Of a stretch of 64,000 bases of DNA, positions 11,930-21,247 are shown piece by piece; the first letter of the stretch is position 1, and every line of letters starts with the position of its first letter. The stretch is from Candidatus Latescibacterota bacterium. Its GTDB lineage: Bacteria; Latescibacterota; UBA2968; UBA8231. The notes under the pieces were generated by a model that was not told the origin of the DNA, did not search any database, and saw nothing but the letters and a program-made list of their open reading frames with translations. The position numbers and the translations under genes were made by a program. The stretch spans positions 1-64,000 of the forward strand of contig JAJEIO010000040.1 in the NCBI GenBank assembly GCA_022827835.1, in the 5' to 3' direction.

Positions 11930-13069
11930 TTGTACAGCACGGGCGGCACCTCGCACTCCGGGGAGTTTAGCGATCTGGCCCGTCGAGACCGGGCTGGGGC
12001 CGTGGCCGCAGCGTGGCTCGAATCGGGCCGCATCCCCCATGCGGTTCTCATCTGCGGGGCCGAGGGAACCGGCAAACGACGCTTTGCACTCGCGTGGGCG
12101 CAGGCCCTATTGTGCATAGACAGCGGCCCTTCCGCCTGCAATCGTTGCCCGAGTTGTCGCAAAGTCGCTTCGTTCATACATCCCGATCTCTACACCGCAT
12201 TGCCACTACCTCCTCGCCGAGGCAAGCAGCGGCTGGCGCTGGCGGACTTGCGCGACTCCGTAGTGGAGTACGTTCACGACGCGGGCGCAGCTATCCCCGG
12301 CAATGCCAATATCGCGGTGGAGCACCTGCGCCAGTTGCAAAGGGAGTTGGCGTTTGCGCCAACGGAATCCCAGCGCAAAGTCGGCCTGATCTTCGCCGCC
12401 GAGCGAATGCACCCGGCGGGTGCCAATTCGCTGCTTAAGCTCTTGGAAGAACCACCGCCCCGGGCTGTCGTCGCGCTGGTTTCGGCCGCACCAGAGCGCC
12501 TTTTGCCCACCGTGCTCTCGCGCTGCCAGCGCATGATTTTGAGTCCCTTAGATGGAGCGACCTTGCGGGCGCAGCTCGAACAAGAGGGTGTGGCTGGGGA
12601 GCGTTTGGAACTGGCCGTGCGCATGGGGGCTGGCTCGTTGCAGCAGGCCAAAGAGGTGGCTGCCGGGGCATTTGACGGAACGCGGCAGCTAGTCGAGTCG
12701 TTTCTCAGTGGTGGCTCGGAGCAGCGGGACGAGGTCTATTGGAGCGTCCTCGCGGAGTTGGGGGGGGATCGAGGACAATTAGAGCGTTTTTTGCAAGTCT
12801 GCGGCCTGTATCTGCGGGATCTTTTCCTGTTGGCGCACGGCCAAGGCGCGTCCGTCGTCCAAGTAGATCGGCGTCTTTATTTGGAAAACCTGCTAGAGAA
12901 AATAGACGCGGCCCGAGTCGCCTTGGAAATCGACCGAGCGGCCGAGGCTCTAGGGCACAATGCCAATCCGCAATTGGTGCTGACCGACCTGTGGCGTGGC
13001 TTGCGCCGAGGGGGAACAGCACGGATACCCCCACCCGATCCCAGCTTGGTGAGGGCGCGACGTTGGTAA
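11930..13069 (+). CDS. holB: DNA polymerase III delta-prime subunit (clamp loader)
   Basis: A 379-residue clamp-loader protein. Visible are the RAGAVAAAWLESGRIPHAVL start of the AAA+ domain, a degenerate Walker A GAEGTGKR (43-50), a four-cysteine zinc site (Cys62, 70, 73, 76), and the segment ANSLLKLLEEPPP followed by LPTVLSRCQR, which carries the SRC motif with the arginine finger. Together with DnaX (41869) it would load the sliding clamp. TTG at 11930 is the best start: an AGGG box overlapping the previous stop lies about six bases upstream. The C-terminal third is poorly conserved in this family, which fits here. Confidence 0.88.
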   Translation: MYSTGGTSHSGEFSDLARRDRAGAVAAAWLESGRIPHAVLICGAEGTGKRRFALAWAQALLCIDSGPSACNRCPSCRKVASFIHPDLYTALPLPPRRGKQRLALADLRDSVVEYVHDAGAAIPGNANIAVEHLRQLQRELAFAPTESQRKVGLIFAAERMHPAGANSLLKLLEEPPPRAVVALVSAAPERLLPTVLSRCQRMILSPLDGATLRAQLEQEGVAGERLELAVRMGAGSLQQAKEVAAGAFDGTRQLVESFLSGGSEQRDEVYWSVLAELGGDRGQLERFLQVCGLYLRDLFLLAHGQGASVVQVDRRLYLENLLEKIDAARVALEIDRAAEALGHNANPQLVLTDLWRGLRRGGTARIPPPDPSLVRARRW

Positions 13070-13890
13070 ACGCCCACCGACCGCGGTTGCGCTTTGCCCA
13101 GCATTTCCTCGTCGCCCGAGGTGTCATAGAGGCCATTGCGGGGCTAGTGCGCCCGGCCGCTGGTGAGGTGGTAGTCGAGATTGGCCCAGGCCGGGGCGCG
13201 TTGACTGAAGTGCTGCTCGCTGCTGTGGATCGCCTAGTGGCCGTGGAAATTGATCGCGACTTGGTGGCCTTACTGCGCGCACGCCAAGATGCGCGTAGGT
13301 TGCGCTTGATCGAAGGAGATATTCTGCAAGTCGATCTCGGGAAAGTTCTGCGGGACGCGGGCGGGTGCCGCCTGCTGATCGTCGGCAATCTTCCCTACAA
13401 CATCACCGCTCCGCTAATTTTTCACCTTCTTGCTCACGCCGATTGTATCAGTCGTGCCATCGTCATGGTCCAACGCGAAGTAGCTCGGCGCTTGGTCGCC
13501 AGCCCCGGTTCAAAGGATTACAGCCTGTTGTCGGTGTTAGTGGCTATGCATGCCGAAGTGGAGATGCGCTTGCAGGTGGAACGCGATTGCTTCCGGCCCG
13601 TGCCGGCCGTGGATTCGTCCGTAGTCGAGTTTCGCTTTGCCCCCAAGCCCCGCTACGCAGTACAGGACGCGGACTGTTTCGACCGCTTGGTGCGCCGAGC
13701 CTTTGGCCAGCGGCGCAAGATGCTGCGCAATTCGCTCCTCGGTCTCAATCCCGAGGGCGGACGGCCTTGGCTGGAAGCGCTGGGCCAGCAGGCGAGGATC
13801 GAACTAACGCGCCGCCCGGAGGAATTGTCGCTAGAGGAATTCATCCGGCTGAGCGACGCCTGCTCGCATTTGGGAGAGGATAGGCCGTGA
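13063..13890 (+). CDS. rsmA: 16S rRNA (adenine1518-N6/adenine1519-N6) dimethyltransferase RsmA/KsgA
   Basis: RsmA dimethylates two adjacent adenines in the 3'-terminal hairpin of 16S rRNA late in small-subunit assembly. The protein has RLRFAQHFL near the N-terminus, SAM-binding motif I EIGPGRG (39-45), the acidic VEIDRD, EGDILQVD, the catalytic NLPY motif (109-112) and the C-terminal RRAFGQRRKMLRNSL. Length (275 residues) is standard when translation starts at TTG 13063, which overlaps the holB stop by seven bases and has GAGGG seven bases upstream. The longer open frame reaching back into holB is not family sequence. Confidence 0.94.
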   Translation: MVNAHRPRLRFAQHFLVARGVIEAIAGLVRPAAGEVVVEIGPGRGALTEVLLAAVDRLVAVEIDRDLVALLRARQDARRLRLIEGDILQVDLGKVLRDAGGCRLLIVGNLPYNITAPLIFHLLAHADCISRAIVMVQREVARRLVASPGSKDYSLLSVLVAMHAEVEMRLQVERDCFRPVPAVDSSVVEFRFAPKPRYAVQDADCFDRLVRRAFGQRRKMLRNSLLGLNPEGGRPWLEALGQQARIELTRRPEELSLEEFIRLSDACSHLGEDRP

Positions 13891-15854
13891 AGCCGTTCTT
13901 GTGGCACGCGGGTTGGCTGGTGTTGGTCGCATGGACGGCGGCCGATGCGCAGTACTCGCTCAACTTCAGCCGCTCCAGTTCCCGAACCTCTTGGAACCAT
14001 TCGTTTCCTAGCTGGAGTTACTCGACGCCCGTGCGGTTCTCGGCGGTGGGGGACTCGACCTCCAAGCTGACGATTAACGCAAACGCGAGAATGGGGTTTA
14101 GCCTCGACGATCGCAGTACCGGCAAGAGTTGGCAGGACAATGCCTCGGGTCGATCTTCGGTCAACTATCCCATTCTCGGTCCAAAGGCCACCATCAGCCT
14201 CGGTGCCAGCATGAGCACGCGCAACGTAACGCTACACAAGCAGAAGACGCGCAGTCAGTCCTTTAACTTCGGATTTAGGTCTAAGCCGTTGAGTAGCGGT
14301 CCATTTAGGAGCCTGAGTGCCAACCTGACTCCGAGCCTAATCACGGCCACCCGCGCTAGCCGCGCCAGCCTAGACAGTACCATCAAGGAGACCGGGATCC
14401 GCTACAATGCTTCGCTGCGGGTCTCGCCCGACATTGAAATTGCGGACAAGAAGCTGAATAACTCGATTTCGCTGAGCAAAACAGACGATACGCTCGAGCA
14501 CAACAAGGATCGCAGCGAGCGGCTGAGCGGCAATGTGAGCTATACTTTTCCCGGCGACGTGCGCATCGGCCTGAGTATGTCTGAAAACCGCTCTCAGAGG
14601 GGTCTTTCTCGCCGAGCCATCAGCGAGGCTACAATCGGCGAGGCTGTGATGCGCGACACAGTGGTCAGCGCCGAGTTGGCGGAAACGCGCGGCACTAGTT
14701 TCTCCTCCAACGTAGAGTTTGATCTAGGGCGCTATAAAATAAAAAACCGCGCCTCGTATAGTCAGAACGAGCACACCAACACTGCCAACGCGGTCCAGGA
14801 TTTAGACAACCGCTTCTTTGGCAAGGATCGCCTCGGCGAGAATTTTAGTTGGGACGCGTCCCTTTCGGGCAAGCTGGTCGAGAAGCTGGTTCTCAACACC
14901 AGCGTCCGCTTCAGAGGCAGCGACGTGCGCCGACTGGCGGTGCGGGTGCCCGATACCAGCCTTTGCGATAGCCACTTCACGCGCTCGGCGGACGGAACGT
15001 GCCGCGATCCAAGCTCCGACGAGATCAATCGCAATTTTTTTCTCAATGGCTCTCTCAACTGGCCCCTAGCCGATGGGCACTCGCTGCGGTTGGCGACCTT
15101 TGGCGAGATCAAACGCTCGGAAAATCCAGGGGATCGCAAGCAGGACCGCGACACCTTCAACAACAGCGTGAGCCTCAGCTATGACGGCACCCTGCGCTCG
15201 GGTGCCAAGCTCAGCGTTGACCTCAAAAATAGCTTTTTGCATCGCGTGAACTTGCACGCCACCCGCGCTGTAGATAACTCGCGCAACCGCGACATTTCGC
15301 TCAATATCGGCACCAATTACGAGCGTTTGGGCGCGTCCTTTTCGCACCGATTCAGCGTCTCCGCGCGGCGCATCATTTACGATTTTGATCGCCAAGTCAA
15401 TCGCCGCGAGTCGTCGCGCAAAAGCAATATCCGCCGCGGCTGGAGCATGGCGCACTCGCTGCGGCGCAAGGTCCTCGACGACCTTGCGCTCAACGCGCGA
15501 TACAACTATTCGGCCAACGATGACGGCACCTTGATTTTGGAAAACGGTGCCCAGATTGTCGAAGAAGAAAACGCCAGATACACTCTTCAATTCGGCATGA
15601 CCTATTCGCCTAGCACCGACTACTCGGCCGGCGCAACCTACACCTACAAGCTCGACCGCCAGTGGGATTATGAATACTCCACGCTCGCTCAGTCGCGTTC
15701 CCTCAACCGCCGCAACAAACACCGGACTCTGGCGGCGAATTTTAACTACAATCCGGTCGGCAGCGACAACAAGCTCAGCTTGCGCGGCAGCCGCAGTCGC
15801 CAGCGCAGCGGCACGTTTAACAGCTTGAATGTCACCTATACGCGAACGTTGTAA
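13887..15854 (+). CDS. Predicted outer-membrane beta-barrel protein, function unknown
   Basis: A 655-residue exported protein. Residues 1-21 form a signal peptide ending in ADAQ, and the rest is dominated by alternating polar/hydrophobic strands rich in Ser, Arg, Asn and aromatic residues, typical of transmembrane beta-strands, ending in the strand NVTYTRTL. One cysteine pair occurs around residues 354 and 366. I recognise no catalytic motif. The strand density suggests a large barrel, somewhat like the barrel portions of FCB SprA-type proteins, but that is only a resemblance. GTG at 13887 overlaps the rsmA stop by four bases, so it is probably translated from the holB-rsmA message, an odd pairing for an envelope protein. 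Confidence 0.7.
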   Translation: MKPFLWHAGWLVLVAWTAADAQYSLNFSRSSSRTSWNHSFPSWSYSTPVRFSAVGDSTSKLTINANARMGFSLDDRSTGKSWQDNASGRSSVNYPILGPKATISLGASMSTRNVTLHKQKTRSQSFNFGFRSKPLSSGPFRSLSANLTPSLITATRASRASLDSTIKETGIRYNASLRVSPDIEIADKKLNNSISLSKTDDTLEHNKDRSERLSGNVSYTFPGDVRIGLSMSENRSQRGLSRRAISEATIGEAVMRDTVVSAELAETRGTSFSSNVEFDLGRYKIKNRASYSQNEHTNTANAVQDLDNRFFGKDRLGENFSWDASLSGKLVEKLVLNTSVRFRGSDVRRLAVRVPDTSLCDSHFTRSADGTCRDPSSDEINRNFFLNGSLNWPLADGHSLRLATFGEIKRSENPGDRKQDRDTFNNSVSLSYDGTLRSGAKLSVDLKNSFLHRVNLHATRAVDNSRNRDISLNIGTNYERLGASFSHRFSVSARRIIYDFDRQVNRRESSRKSNIRRGWSMAHSLRRKVLDDLALNARYNYSANDDGTLILENGAQIVEEENARYTLQFGMTYSPSTDYSAGATYTYKLDRQWDYEYSTLAQSRSLNRRNKHRTLAANFNYNPVGSDNKLSLRGSRSRQRSGTFNSLNVTYTRTL

Positions 15855-15929
15855 TCGCCTAACACTGGTAACGGTTTCGCTGTGGTGTTACCTTAATTAC
15901 TCGCATACTTGCTCAAGGAGATTTTCTAC

Positions 15930-16850
15930 ATGCCCCTGCCTAAATGCGATAAAATCTGGTTCAATGGCCAATTGGTTGATTGGGACGATGCCAAAATCCA
16001 CGTCCTCTCCCACGTAGTACACTACGGTTCGAGCGTCTTTGAAGGCATTCGCTGTTACGAGACCGCGAAAGGCTCAGCCGTATTCCGCCTCGACGAGCAC
16101 GTCAATAGGTTGTTTGATTCCGCCAAAATCTACCGCATGGACATTCCCTATACGCGGGAGGAAATCAAAGAGGCCATCCTCGAGACGATCCGCGTCAATC
16201 GGCTCGCGGCCTGCTATATTCGCCCGGTCGTTTTCCGCGGCTATGAGAACTTGGGAGTTGATCCGATGGGATGCCCGGTTGACGTAGTGATTGCCGTTTG
16301 GGAATGGGGAGAGTACCTCGGAGAAGCGGCGCTCAAAAACGGCGTTTCGGTCTGCACCTCGTCGTGGAACCGCATGGCCCCGAATACGTTTCCCGCCTTG
16401 GCCAAGGCCGGCGGCAACTACCTCAACTCGCAACTCGTGCGGATCGAAGCCAATGCCAACGGCTATGACGAGGGCATTGTCTTGGGAACAGATGGGTTGG
16501 TGAGCGAGGGCAGCGGCGAGAATATCTTTGTCATTAAAAACGGCTCGATCTACACGCCCGAGTCGTGTTTTGCCATCCTGCCGGGCATCACTCGCCACAC
16601 CGCCATTACTCTGATACGCGACCTGGGGATGCGAGTCGAGCAGCGCGGTATTCCGCGCGAGTTCCTCTACATCGCCGACGAGGTGTTCTTCACGGGTACG
16701 GCCGCCGAAATCACGCCGATCCGCGCCATTGACCAAGTGCAGATCGGCTGTGGGAAGTGCGGCCCGATCACCGCACAGATACAAGACGCCTTTTTCGCCG
16801 TGGTTCGCGTCGCAGTTGAGGATCGGCACGGGTGGTTGACCTTCGTGTAA
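15930..16850 (+). CDS. ilvE: Branched-chain amino acid aminotransferase
   Basis: A class IV (D-amino-acid-transaminase-fold) PLP enzyme of 306 residues that interconverts branched-chain amino acids and their 2-oxo acids with glutamate. Seen are [22 protein letters not shown], the PLP lysine K159 in [21 protein letters not shown] and the C-terminal [13 protein letters not shown], all typical of IlvE. ATG at 15930 has AAGGAG nine bases upstream, whereas an upstream in-frame TTG does not. It is flanked by a barrel protein and a transporter binding protein rather than other ilv genes. A small imperfect hairpin (GGTAAC/GTTACC) lies in the gap upstream without a T tract. Confidence 0.95.
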   Translation: MPLPKCDKIWFNGQLVDWDDAKIHVLSHVVHYGSSVFEGIRCYETAKGSAVFRLDEHVNRLFDSAKIYRMDIPYTREEIKEAILETIRVNRLAACYIRPVVFRGYENLGVDPMGCPVDVVIAVWEWGEYLGEAALKNGVSVCTSSWNRMAPNTFPALAKAGGNYLNSQLVRIEANANGYDEGIVLGTDGLVSEGSGENIFVIKNGSIYTPESCFAILPGITRHTAITLIRDLGMRVEQRGIPREFLYIADEVFFTGTAAEITPIRAIDQVQIGCGKCGPITAQIQDAFFAVVRVAVEDRHGWLTFV

Positions 16851-16886
16851 TGGATGTGGCTAGCTAGTTAGCACAAAGGGGAGAAT

Positions 16887-18722
16887 ATGCCGAAAGTTAG
16901 AATGTCCGTAGTAGTCGCTTGGTTGGGTGTCTGCATCGGCGGTCATGCCGTCGCTGAAGAGGAATCATGGGAAGTAGTGCAGGAAATTCTCATGAGTACC
17001 AAGGATATCGTCGTGCTCGACGGCATTGAGAAGGTGCCGCTGCGCTACGAGAGCGGAAAAGAGCCGACCTACGGCGACTGGATGGTGCGCCACATGCTGT
17101 CCGACCCAGAGAAACTCAACCCGTACACCTCCAGTGATGCCGGTGCTAGCACGGTCTTGAATTACATATTTGAGAGCCTGCTCGAAGCCGACTCGGACCC
17201 GCCCTACGCGTTGCGAGGGCTGGTCGCCAAAGGTTACCCGGAGATTTCCGCGGACAAACTCACCTATACGTTTGAGCTGCGCGATGGGGTTTACTTCTCA
17301 GACGGCAAGCCGCTCGGTGCTGCGGACGTCGTCTTCAGCATGAAGGTCATCCACAATCCCCAAGTGCTAGCGCCGCATCTGCGCAACTACTACGCCGCCG
17401 TCAAAGCGGTACAACAGATAGAGGCGAACAAGGTTAGCTTCCTGTGCGACAAACCCTATTTTCGCAACGATCTGATGTTGGGTGCATTCAGTATTCTACC
17501 TAAGCACTTTTACGATCCGGAGGGTTTGTTGGACCCAGTCGAGGTCAAGAGTTTGGTGGATGGTTCTTGGGAGGAGGGGCCGCACAAAGAGCGAGTCGAG
17601 CGCTTTGCCGAACAATTTAATCAAAATTTCAACCGCAAGGTACTAGGCTCGGGGCCGTACATAATCGAAGATCCAGAGCGCGACTTGGTCACCCAGCAGA
17701 AAGTTGTGCTGACGCGGAGTGAAAATTACTGGGGGCGGGATGTGGAAGGGCTGCTGCCGCCTGGCTTTGTCGATAAGATCGTCTTTAACATCATCAACAA
17801 TACCGACGCGGCATTCATCGAGTTGACCAACGGCAACCTCGACTACCACGCTCTGCGCCCGTTGGAATTTAAGGAAAAGAGTTGGTCGGAAGACTTCAAC
17901 CGCCGCTTCCTCAAAGGCGTTAGCTACGCTGGTGGATATATGTATATCGGCTGGAACAACAAACATCCAATTTTTGGCGACAAGCAGGTGCGCCAAGCCA
18001 TGACCCATTTGACCGACCGCGAGGGTATGGTCGAAAACATCATGTTCGGCCTAGCCGAGACGGTGGAGGGGCCGATCCACAAGTTCCGCCCTGAATACAA
18101 CCACGATCTCGCGTCGTACACCTATGATCCCGACCGCGCCCTCGATCTGCTGGCGGAAGCTGGCTGGGAGGACGCCGACGAGGACGGCATTCTCGACAAG
18201 ACCATCGACGGAGAGCTAGTGCCATTCAGCTTTGAGATTTTGATCAATTCGGGCAACCAGACCCGCAAAGACATCGCCCTAACTTTGCAATACGAGTTGC
18301 AGGATATTGGCATTGACTGCCAAGTGCGCGAGTTAGACTGGTCGATTTTTTTGCAGAAGGTCCGCGGCAAGGATTTTGACGCCATGGTGCTGGGCTGGAC
18401 CGGCAATGTGAGATTTCCGCCCGACGGTTACCAGATCTGGCATTCCTCCCAGACCGTAGAAAACGGCTCCAACGCGATAAGCTTCATCGACGCCGAGGTT
18501 GATCAAATTTTGGAGGACTATCGCCGCGAGTTCGATATGGAAAGGCGCATCGCACTCTACCAGCGCTTCCAAGAAATCCTGCACGAGGAACAGCCATACA
18601 CCTTCCTGTGGAAGCCGCGCAATGCCCACGCCTACAGCCGGCGCTTCAGTGGCGTCACTTGGTACCCCCCCGGCGTCCGCCTGCAAGACTGGTGGGTTGC
18701 GCAGGAAGCGCAGATGTACTAA
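16887..18722 (+). CDS. Peptide-type ABC transporter substrate-binding protein (SBP family 5)
   Basis: A 611-residue periplasmic binding protein. It has a signal peptide (about residues 1-23, cleaved near HAVAEEE, no lipobox cysteine), LNPYTSSDA and LTYTFELRDGVYFSDGKPLGAADVVFS, the core pattern of the OppA/DppA/YejA family, and a C-terminal lobe ending in YTFLWKPRNAHAYS. Length is on the high side for the family. No permease is adjacent, but YejB/YejE-like permeases lie at 34726-37065, so it could be their ligand-binding partner; that link is an inference. ATG 16887 follows AAAGGGGAG. The ligand may be a peptide, a nickel complex or a sugar derivative; the sequence does not decide. Confidence 0.88.
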   Translation: MPKVRMSVVVAWLGVCIGGHAVAEEESWEVVQEILMSTKDIVVLDGIEKVPLRYESGKEPTYGDWMVRHMLSDPEKLNPYTSSDAGASTVLNYIFESLLEADSDPPYALRGLVAKGYPEISADKLTYTFELRDGVYFSDGKPLGAADVVFSMKVIHNPQVLAPHLRNYYAAVKAVQQIEANKVSFLCDKPYFRNDLMLGAFSILPKHFYDPEGLLDPVEVKSLVDGSWEEGPHKERVERFAEQFNQNFNRKVLGSGPYIIEDPERDLVTQQKVVLTRSENYWGRDVEGLLPPGFVDKIVFNIINNTDAAFIELTNGNLDYHALRPLEFKEKSWSEDFNRRFLKGVSYAGGYMYIGWNNKHPIFGDKQVRQAMTHLTDREGMVENIMFGLAETVEGPIHKFRPEYNHDLASYTYDPDRALDLLAEAGWEDADEDGILDKTIDGELVPFSFEILINSGNQTRKDIALTLQYELQDIGIDCQVRELDWSIFLQKVRGKDFDAMVLGWTGNVRFPPDGYQIWHSSQTVENGSNAISFIDAEVDQILEDYRREFDMERRIALYQRFQEILHEEQPYTFLWKPRNAHAYSRRFSGVTWYPPGVRLQDWWVAQEAQMY

Positions 18723-18734
18723 TAGGGAGCGTCC

Positions 18735-19151
18735 GTGTCCTCCACAGACGCCCTTCGCTGGGAGAGCCATCCCCTGCGCCGGGAGAGGCCGGCCAAATCG
18801 ACACTGCTAGTCGCGCTTATCCTTGCTTCCGCCACGGCTGCGGCTGTTGGTTTTGAGCATTGGTTTTACGGGGTATTTTCACTCGGAGCATTGACCGCCT
18901 CGCTGTCGCGCTATTTCTTTGCTACACGCTACGTGCTCGACGGCGCAGGGGTCAGCAGCGAACACCTCGGCTTTAAACAGCGCCGTTCTTGGGCGGAATT
19001 CCGTCGAGCAGATGAGCATCGGGACGGCATTTTTTTGCGTCCATCCGTCCGCCCAGGTCGGCTGGATTCCTTTCGCGGCGTTTTTTTGCGGTTCGCTCAA
19101 AACCGCGAAGACGTTGTGCGTTTCGTCCGATGCCATGTTCCAAGTCAATAG
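18735..19151 (+). CDS. Small membrane protein with PH-like domain, first gene of the GlmL cluster
   Basis: A 138-residue protein. Two hydrophobic segments lie at about residues 20-37 and 40-60, followed by a cytoplasmic part beginning RYVLDGAGVSSE, whose pattern (a strand, GVSSEHLGFKQRRSWAEF, then FLRPSV and a final helix) resembles the small bacterial PH-like membrane proteins. GTG at 18735 has AGGGAG six bases upstream. The end overlaps the next gene by 17 bases in another frame; both proteins look intact, so this is gene overlap rather than a frameshift. Function unknown; the tight spacing ties it to the genes that follow. Confidence 0.7.
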   Translation: MSSTDALRWESHPLRRERPAKSTLLVALILASATAAAVGFEHWFYGVFSLGALTASLSRYFFATRYVLDGAGVSSEHLGFKQRRSWAEFRRADEHRDGIFLRPSVRPGRLDSFRGVFLRFAQNREDVVRFVRCHVPSQ

Positions 19152-19470
19152 TTTAAAAGCGCGGTGGCGTCACGCTTTTGCCCTCGAAGACCCAGAGGCA
19201 GGTTGGTCTGAGGAAGAGCGTGCGCTCGCCGAGCGGCTGGCCGAGTTTATAGTGCGTCGCCGCATGGGAGCGGCTGCGTCTATGGCGTTGGAGGCTTGCC
19301 GTCCCCTCAACTTTTTGGGCAGCCAAGCCCTGACCTTTTTGGCCCCGTTTGCTACGCTGGTTTTTTCGCGCGACGAATACCAGCGCTTTACGCGCATGTT
19401 GGAACGACGCCAATCTATAGACCTACTCGCGGAAGCTATTGCCCAGCGCGAAAGCGAAAAGCATGGATGA
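19135..19470 (+). CDS. Small protein with hydrophobic helix upstream of GlmL, function unknown
   Basis: A 111-residue protein when started at ATG 19135. It has a charged N-terminal half (WSEEERALAERLAEFIVRRRM) and one hydrophobic stretch (LTFLAPFATLVF, about residues 68-79), then an amphipathic helix ending in AQRESEKHG. No family is recognised. It overlaps the PH-like gene by 17 bases and the GlmL gene by 8 bases, so the three are likely translationally coupled. A longer frame reaching back to 18919 would run entirely inside the upstream gene and is not preferred. Confidence 0.55.
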   Translation: MFQVNSLKARWRHAFALEDPEAGWSEEERALAERLAEFIVRRRMGAAASMALEACRPLNFLGSQALTFLAPFATLVFSRDEYQRFTRMLERRQSIDLLAEAIAQRESEKHG

Positions 19471-21244
19471 CCTCAACGTAGTTATCGCCACGGACTGCGG
19501 CAGTACGACGACTAAGGCGATCCTGATCGAGAAGAAGGACGAAGGGTATCGCCAGACCTTTCGCGGTGAGGCCCCAACTACGGTTGAAGCTCCTTTTGAG
19601 GACGTCACCCGGGGGGTGCTCAACGCCATTCAAGAGGTCGAGGAGCTCTCCGGACGGCAGATTCTCGATGGCGAGCGGATTATCACACCGGCTGACGGCG
19701 ATGTGGGGGTCGATATCTACATCTCGACGAGCAGTGCGGGCGGTGGGTTGCAGATGATGGTGGCCGGCGTGGTGCTGGCGATGACCGGCGAGAGCGCGCA
19801 GCGCTGCGCCTTGGGTGCCGGGGCGATCGTCATGGACGCACTCGCTGCCAACGACGGGCGCTTGCCGCACGAAAAAATAGAGCGCATCCGCCAATTGCGC
19901 CCCGATATGGTGTTGCTGTCGGGAGGCACGGATGGCGGCACTGTCAGTCACGTGGTCGAACTGGCCGAATTCATCAGCGCGGCCGATCCCAAGCCGCGCT
20001 TTGGCGCAGGCTTTCAGTTGCCGGTTATCTTTGCGGGCAATGAGGACGCGCGCGAGGAAGTTGAAAAGGCGCTGGGAGGGAAGATGGCTCTGACGGTTAC
20101 TGAGAATATCCGTCCCGTGCTCGAAGAGGAAAATCTGGACCCGGCGCGGCACGTCATCCACGACCTCTTCCTCGAACACGTCATGGCGCAGGCACCGGGC
20201 TACCGCAAGCTGATGGACTGGACCAGCGCGCCGATTATGCCGACGCCTGGGGCGGTGGGCGAGATCATGCAGACCATTGCCCGCCAGCAAGAGATCAACG
20301 TCGTCGGCGTGGATATTGGCGGGGCGACGACCGATGTGTTCAGCGTGTTCGACGGCGTGTTCAACCGCACGGTTAGTGCCAATTTAGGCATGTCCTATAG
20401 CGTCTCCAACGTGCTGGCCGAGGCCGGACTCGACCAAATCATGCGCTGGGTTCCTTTTGACATTGAGGAAGCCGACCTCCGCGACCGGATCAAGAACAAG
20501 ATGATTCGCCCGACGACCATCCCGCAGCTCATGCAGGAACTGCAAGTCGAGCAAGCCATTGCCCGCGAGGCCCTGCGCTTGGCCTTTGACCAGCACCGGG
20601 CGTTGGCAGTGGGATTGAAGGGGGTGCAGAGCAAGCGCACGCTGGCCGATGTCTTTGAGCAGGGTGCTACCGGCGAGAGTTTGGTCGAAATGATGGCGCT
20701 GGACATGCTAGTCGGCAGCGGCGGAGTGCTCTCGCACGCGCCACGCCGCGAGCAGAGTTGCGCCATGCTCATAGATGCCTTCCAGCCCGAAGGCGTCACC
20801 CGCTTGGCCGTCGATAGCATCTTTATGATGCCCCACCTAGGGGTGCTCTCGACTGTGGACGAGCGGGCCGCCACCGAGGTTTTCGAGCGCGATTGCCTGA
20901 TCTACTTGGGCACTTGTGTGGCTCCCGTCGGCGAGGGGAAGGACGGCGAGGTCTGTCTCCAGTACGAGATAGATTTGCCTAGCGGGGGTCAAACCGGCCA
21001 GTTGCAGGTCGGTCAGCTACAGTGGATGCCTTTGGCTGACGGCGAGGAGGTCGAAGTCTCGCTTCAGCCGGCGCGGCGTTGGGATGTGGGTGCTGGCCCG
21101 GGGCAAGCCCTAAATACGCGAGTGCGAGGCGGGGTCGTAGGACTAGTGCTGGACGGCCGCGGGCGGCCCATCCAGATGGCGTCAGACCAAGACCTCCGGC
21201 GTCAGATAAGCGACTGGCAGCAGGCGTTAAACCTATACGAGTAG
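19463..21244 (+). CDS. GlmL/MutL-family ASKHA ATPase
   Basis: A 593-residue protein of the glutamate mutase L family (the MutL of clostridial glutamate fermentation, not the mismatch-repair protein). The ASKHA nucleotide-binding signatures are clear: phosphate-1 loop ATDCGSTTTKAIL (9-21), LLSGGTDGG (151-159) and phosphate-2 loop VVGVDIGGATTDVF (about 279-292). Known members are thought to act as chaperone or reactivase for adenosylcobalamin mutases, but no mutase subunit or cobalamin gene is in this window and the partners here are membrane proteins. The protein is longer than the roughly 460-residue clostridial GlmL, with an extra C-terminal part (about 480-593) rich in beta structure. ATG 19463 overlaps the upstream stop; an in-frame TTG at 19439 is less likely. 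Confidence 0.85.
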   Translation: MDDLNVVIATDCGSTTTKAILIEKKDEGYRQTFRGEAPTTVEAPFEDVTRGVLNAIQEVEELSGRQILDGERIITPADGDVGVDIYISTSSAGGGLQMMVAGVVLAMTGESAQRCALGAGAIVMDALAANDGRLPHEKIERIRQLRPDMVLLSGGTDGGTVSHVVELAEFISAADPKPRFGAGFQLPVIFAGNEDAREEVEKALGGKMALTVTENIRPVLEEENLDPARHVIHDLFLEHVMAQAPGYRKLMDWTSAPIMPTPGAVGEIMQTIARQQEINVVGVDIGGATTDVFSVFDGVFNRTVSANLGMSYSVSNVLAEAGLDQIMRWVPFDIEEADLRDRIKNKMIRPTTIPQLMQELQVEQAIAREALRLAFDQHRALAVGLKGVQSKRTLADVFEQGATGESLVEMMALDMLVGSGGVLSHAPRREQSCAMLIDAFQPEGVTRLAVDSIFMMPHLGVLSTVDERAATEVFERDCLIYLGTCVAPVGEGKDGEVCLQYEIDLPSGGQTGQLQVGQLQWMPLADGEEVEVSLQPARRWDVGAGPGQALNTRVRGGVVGLVLDGRGRPIQMASDQDLRRQISDWQQALNLYE

Positions 21245-21247
21245 CTC

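Noticed and set aside
18735..19470. A frameshifted single gene upstream of GlmL
   Set aside because: Both frames give complete, distinct proteins with their own start signals and a short overlap; the first ends with a full PH-like domain, so overlap of two genes is simpler.
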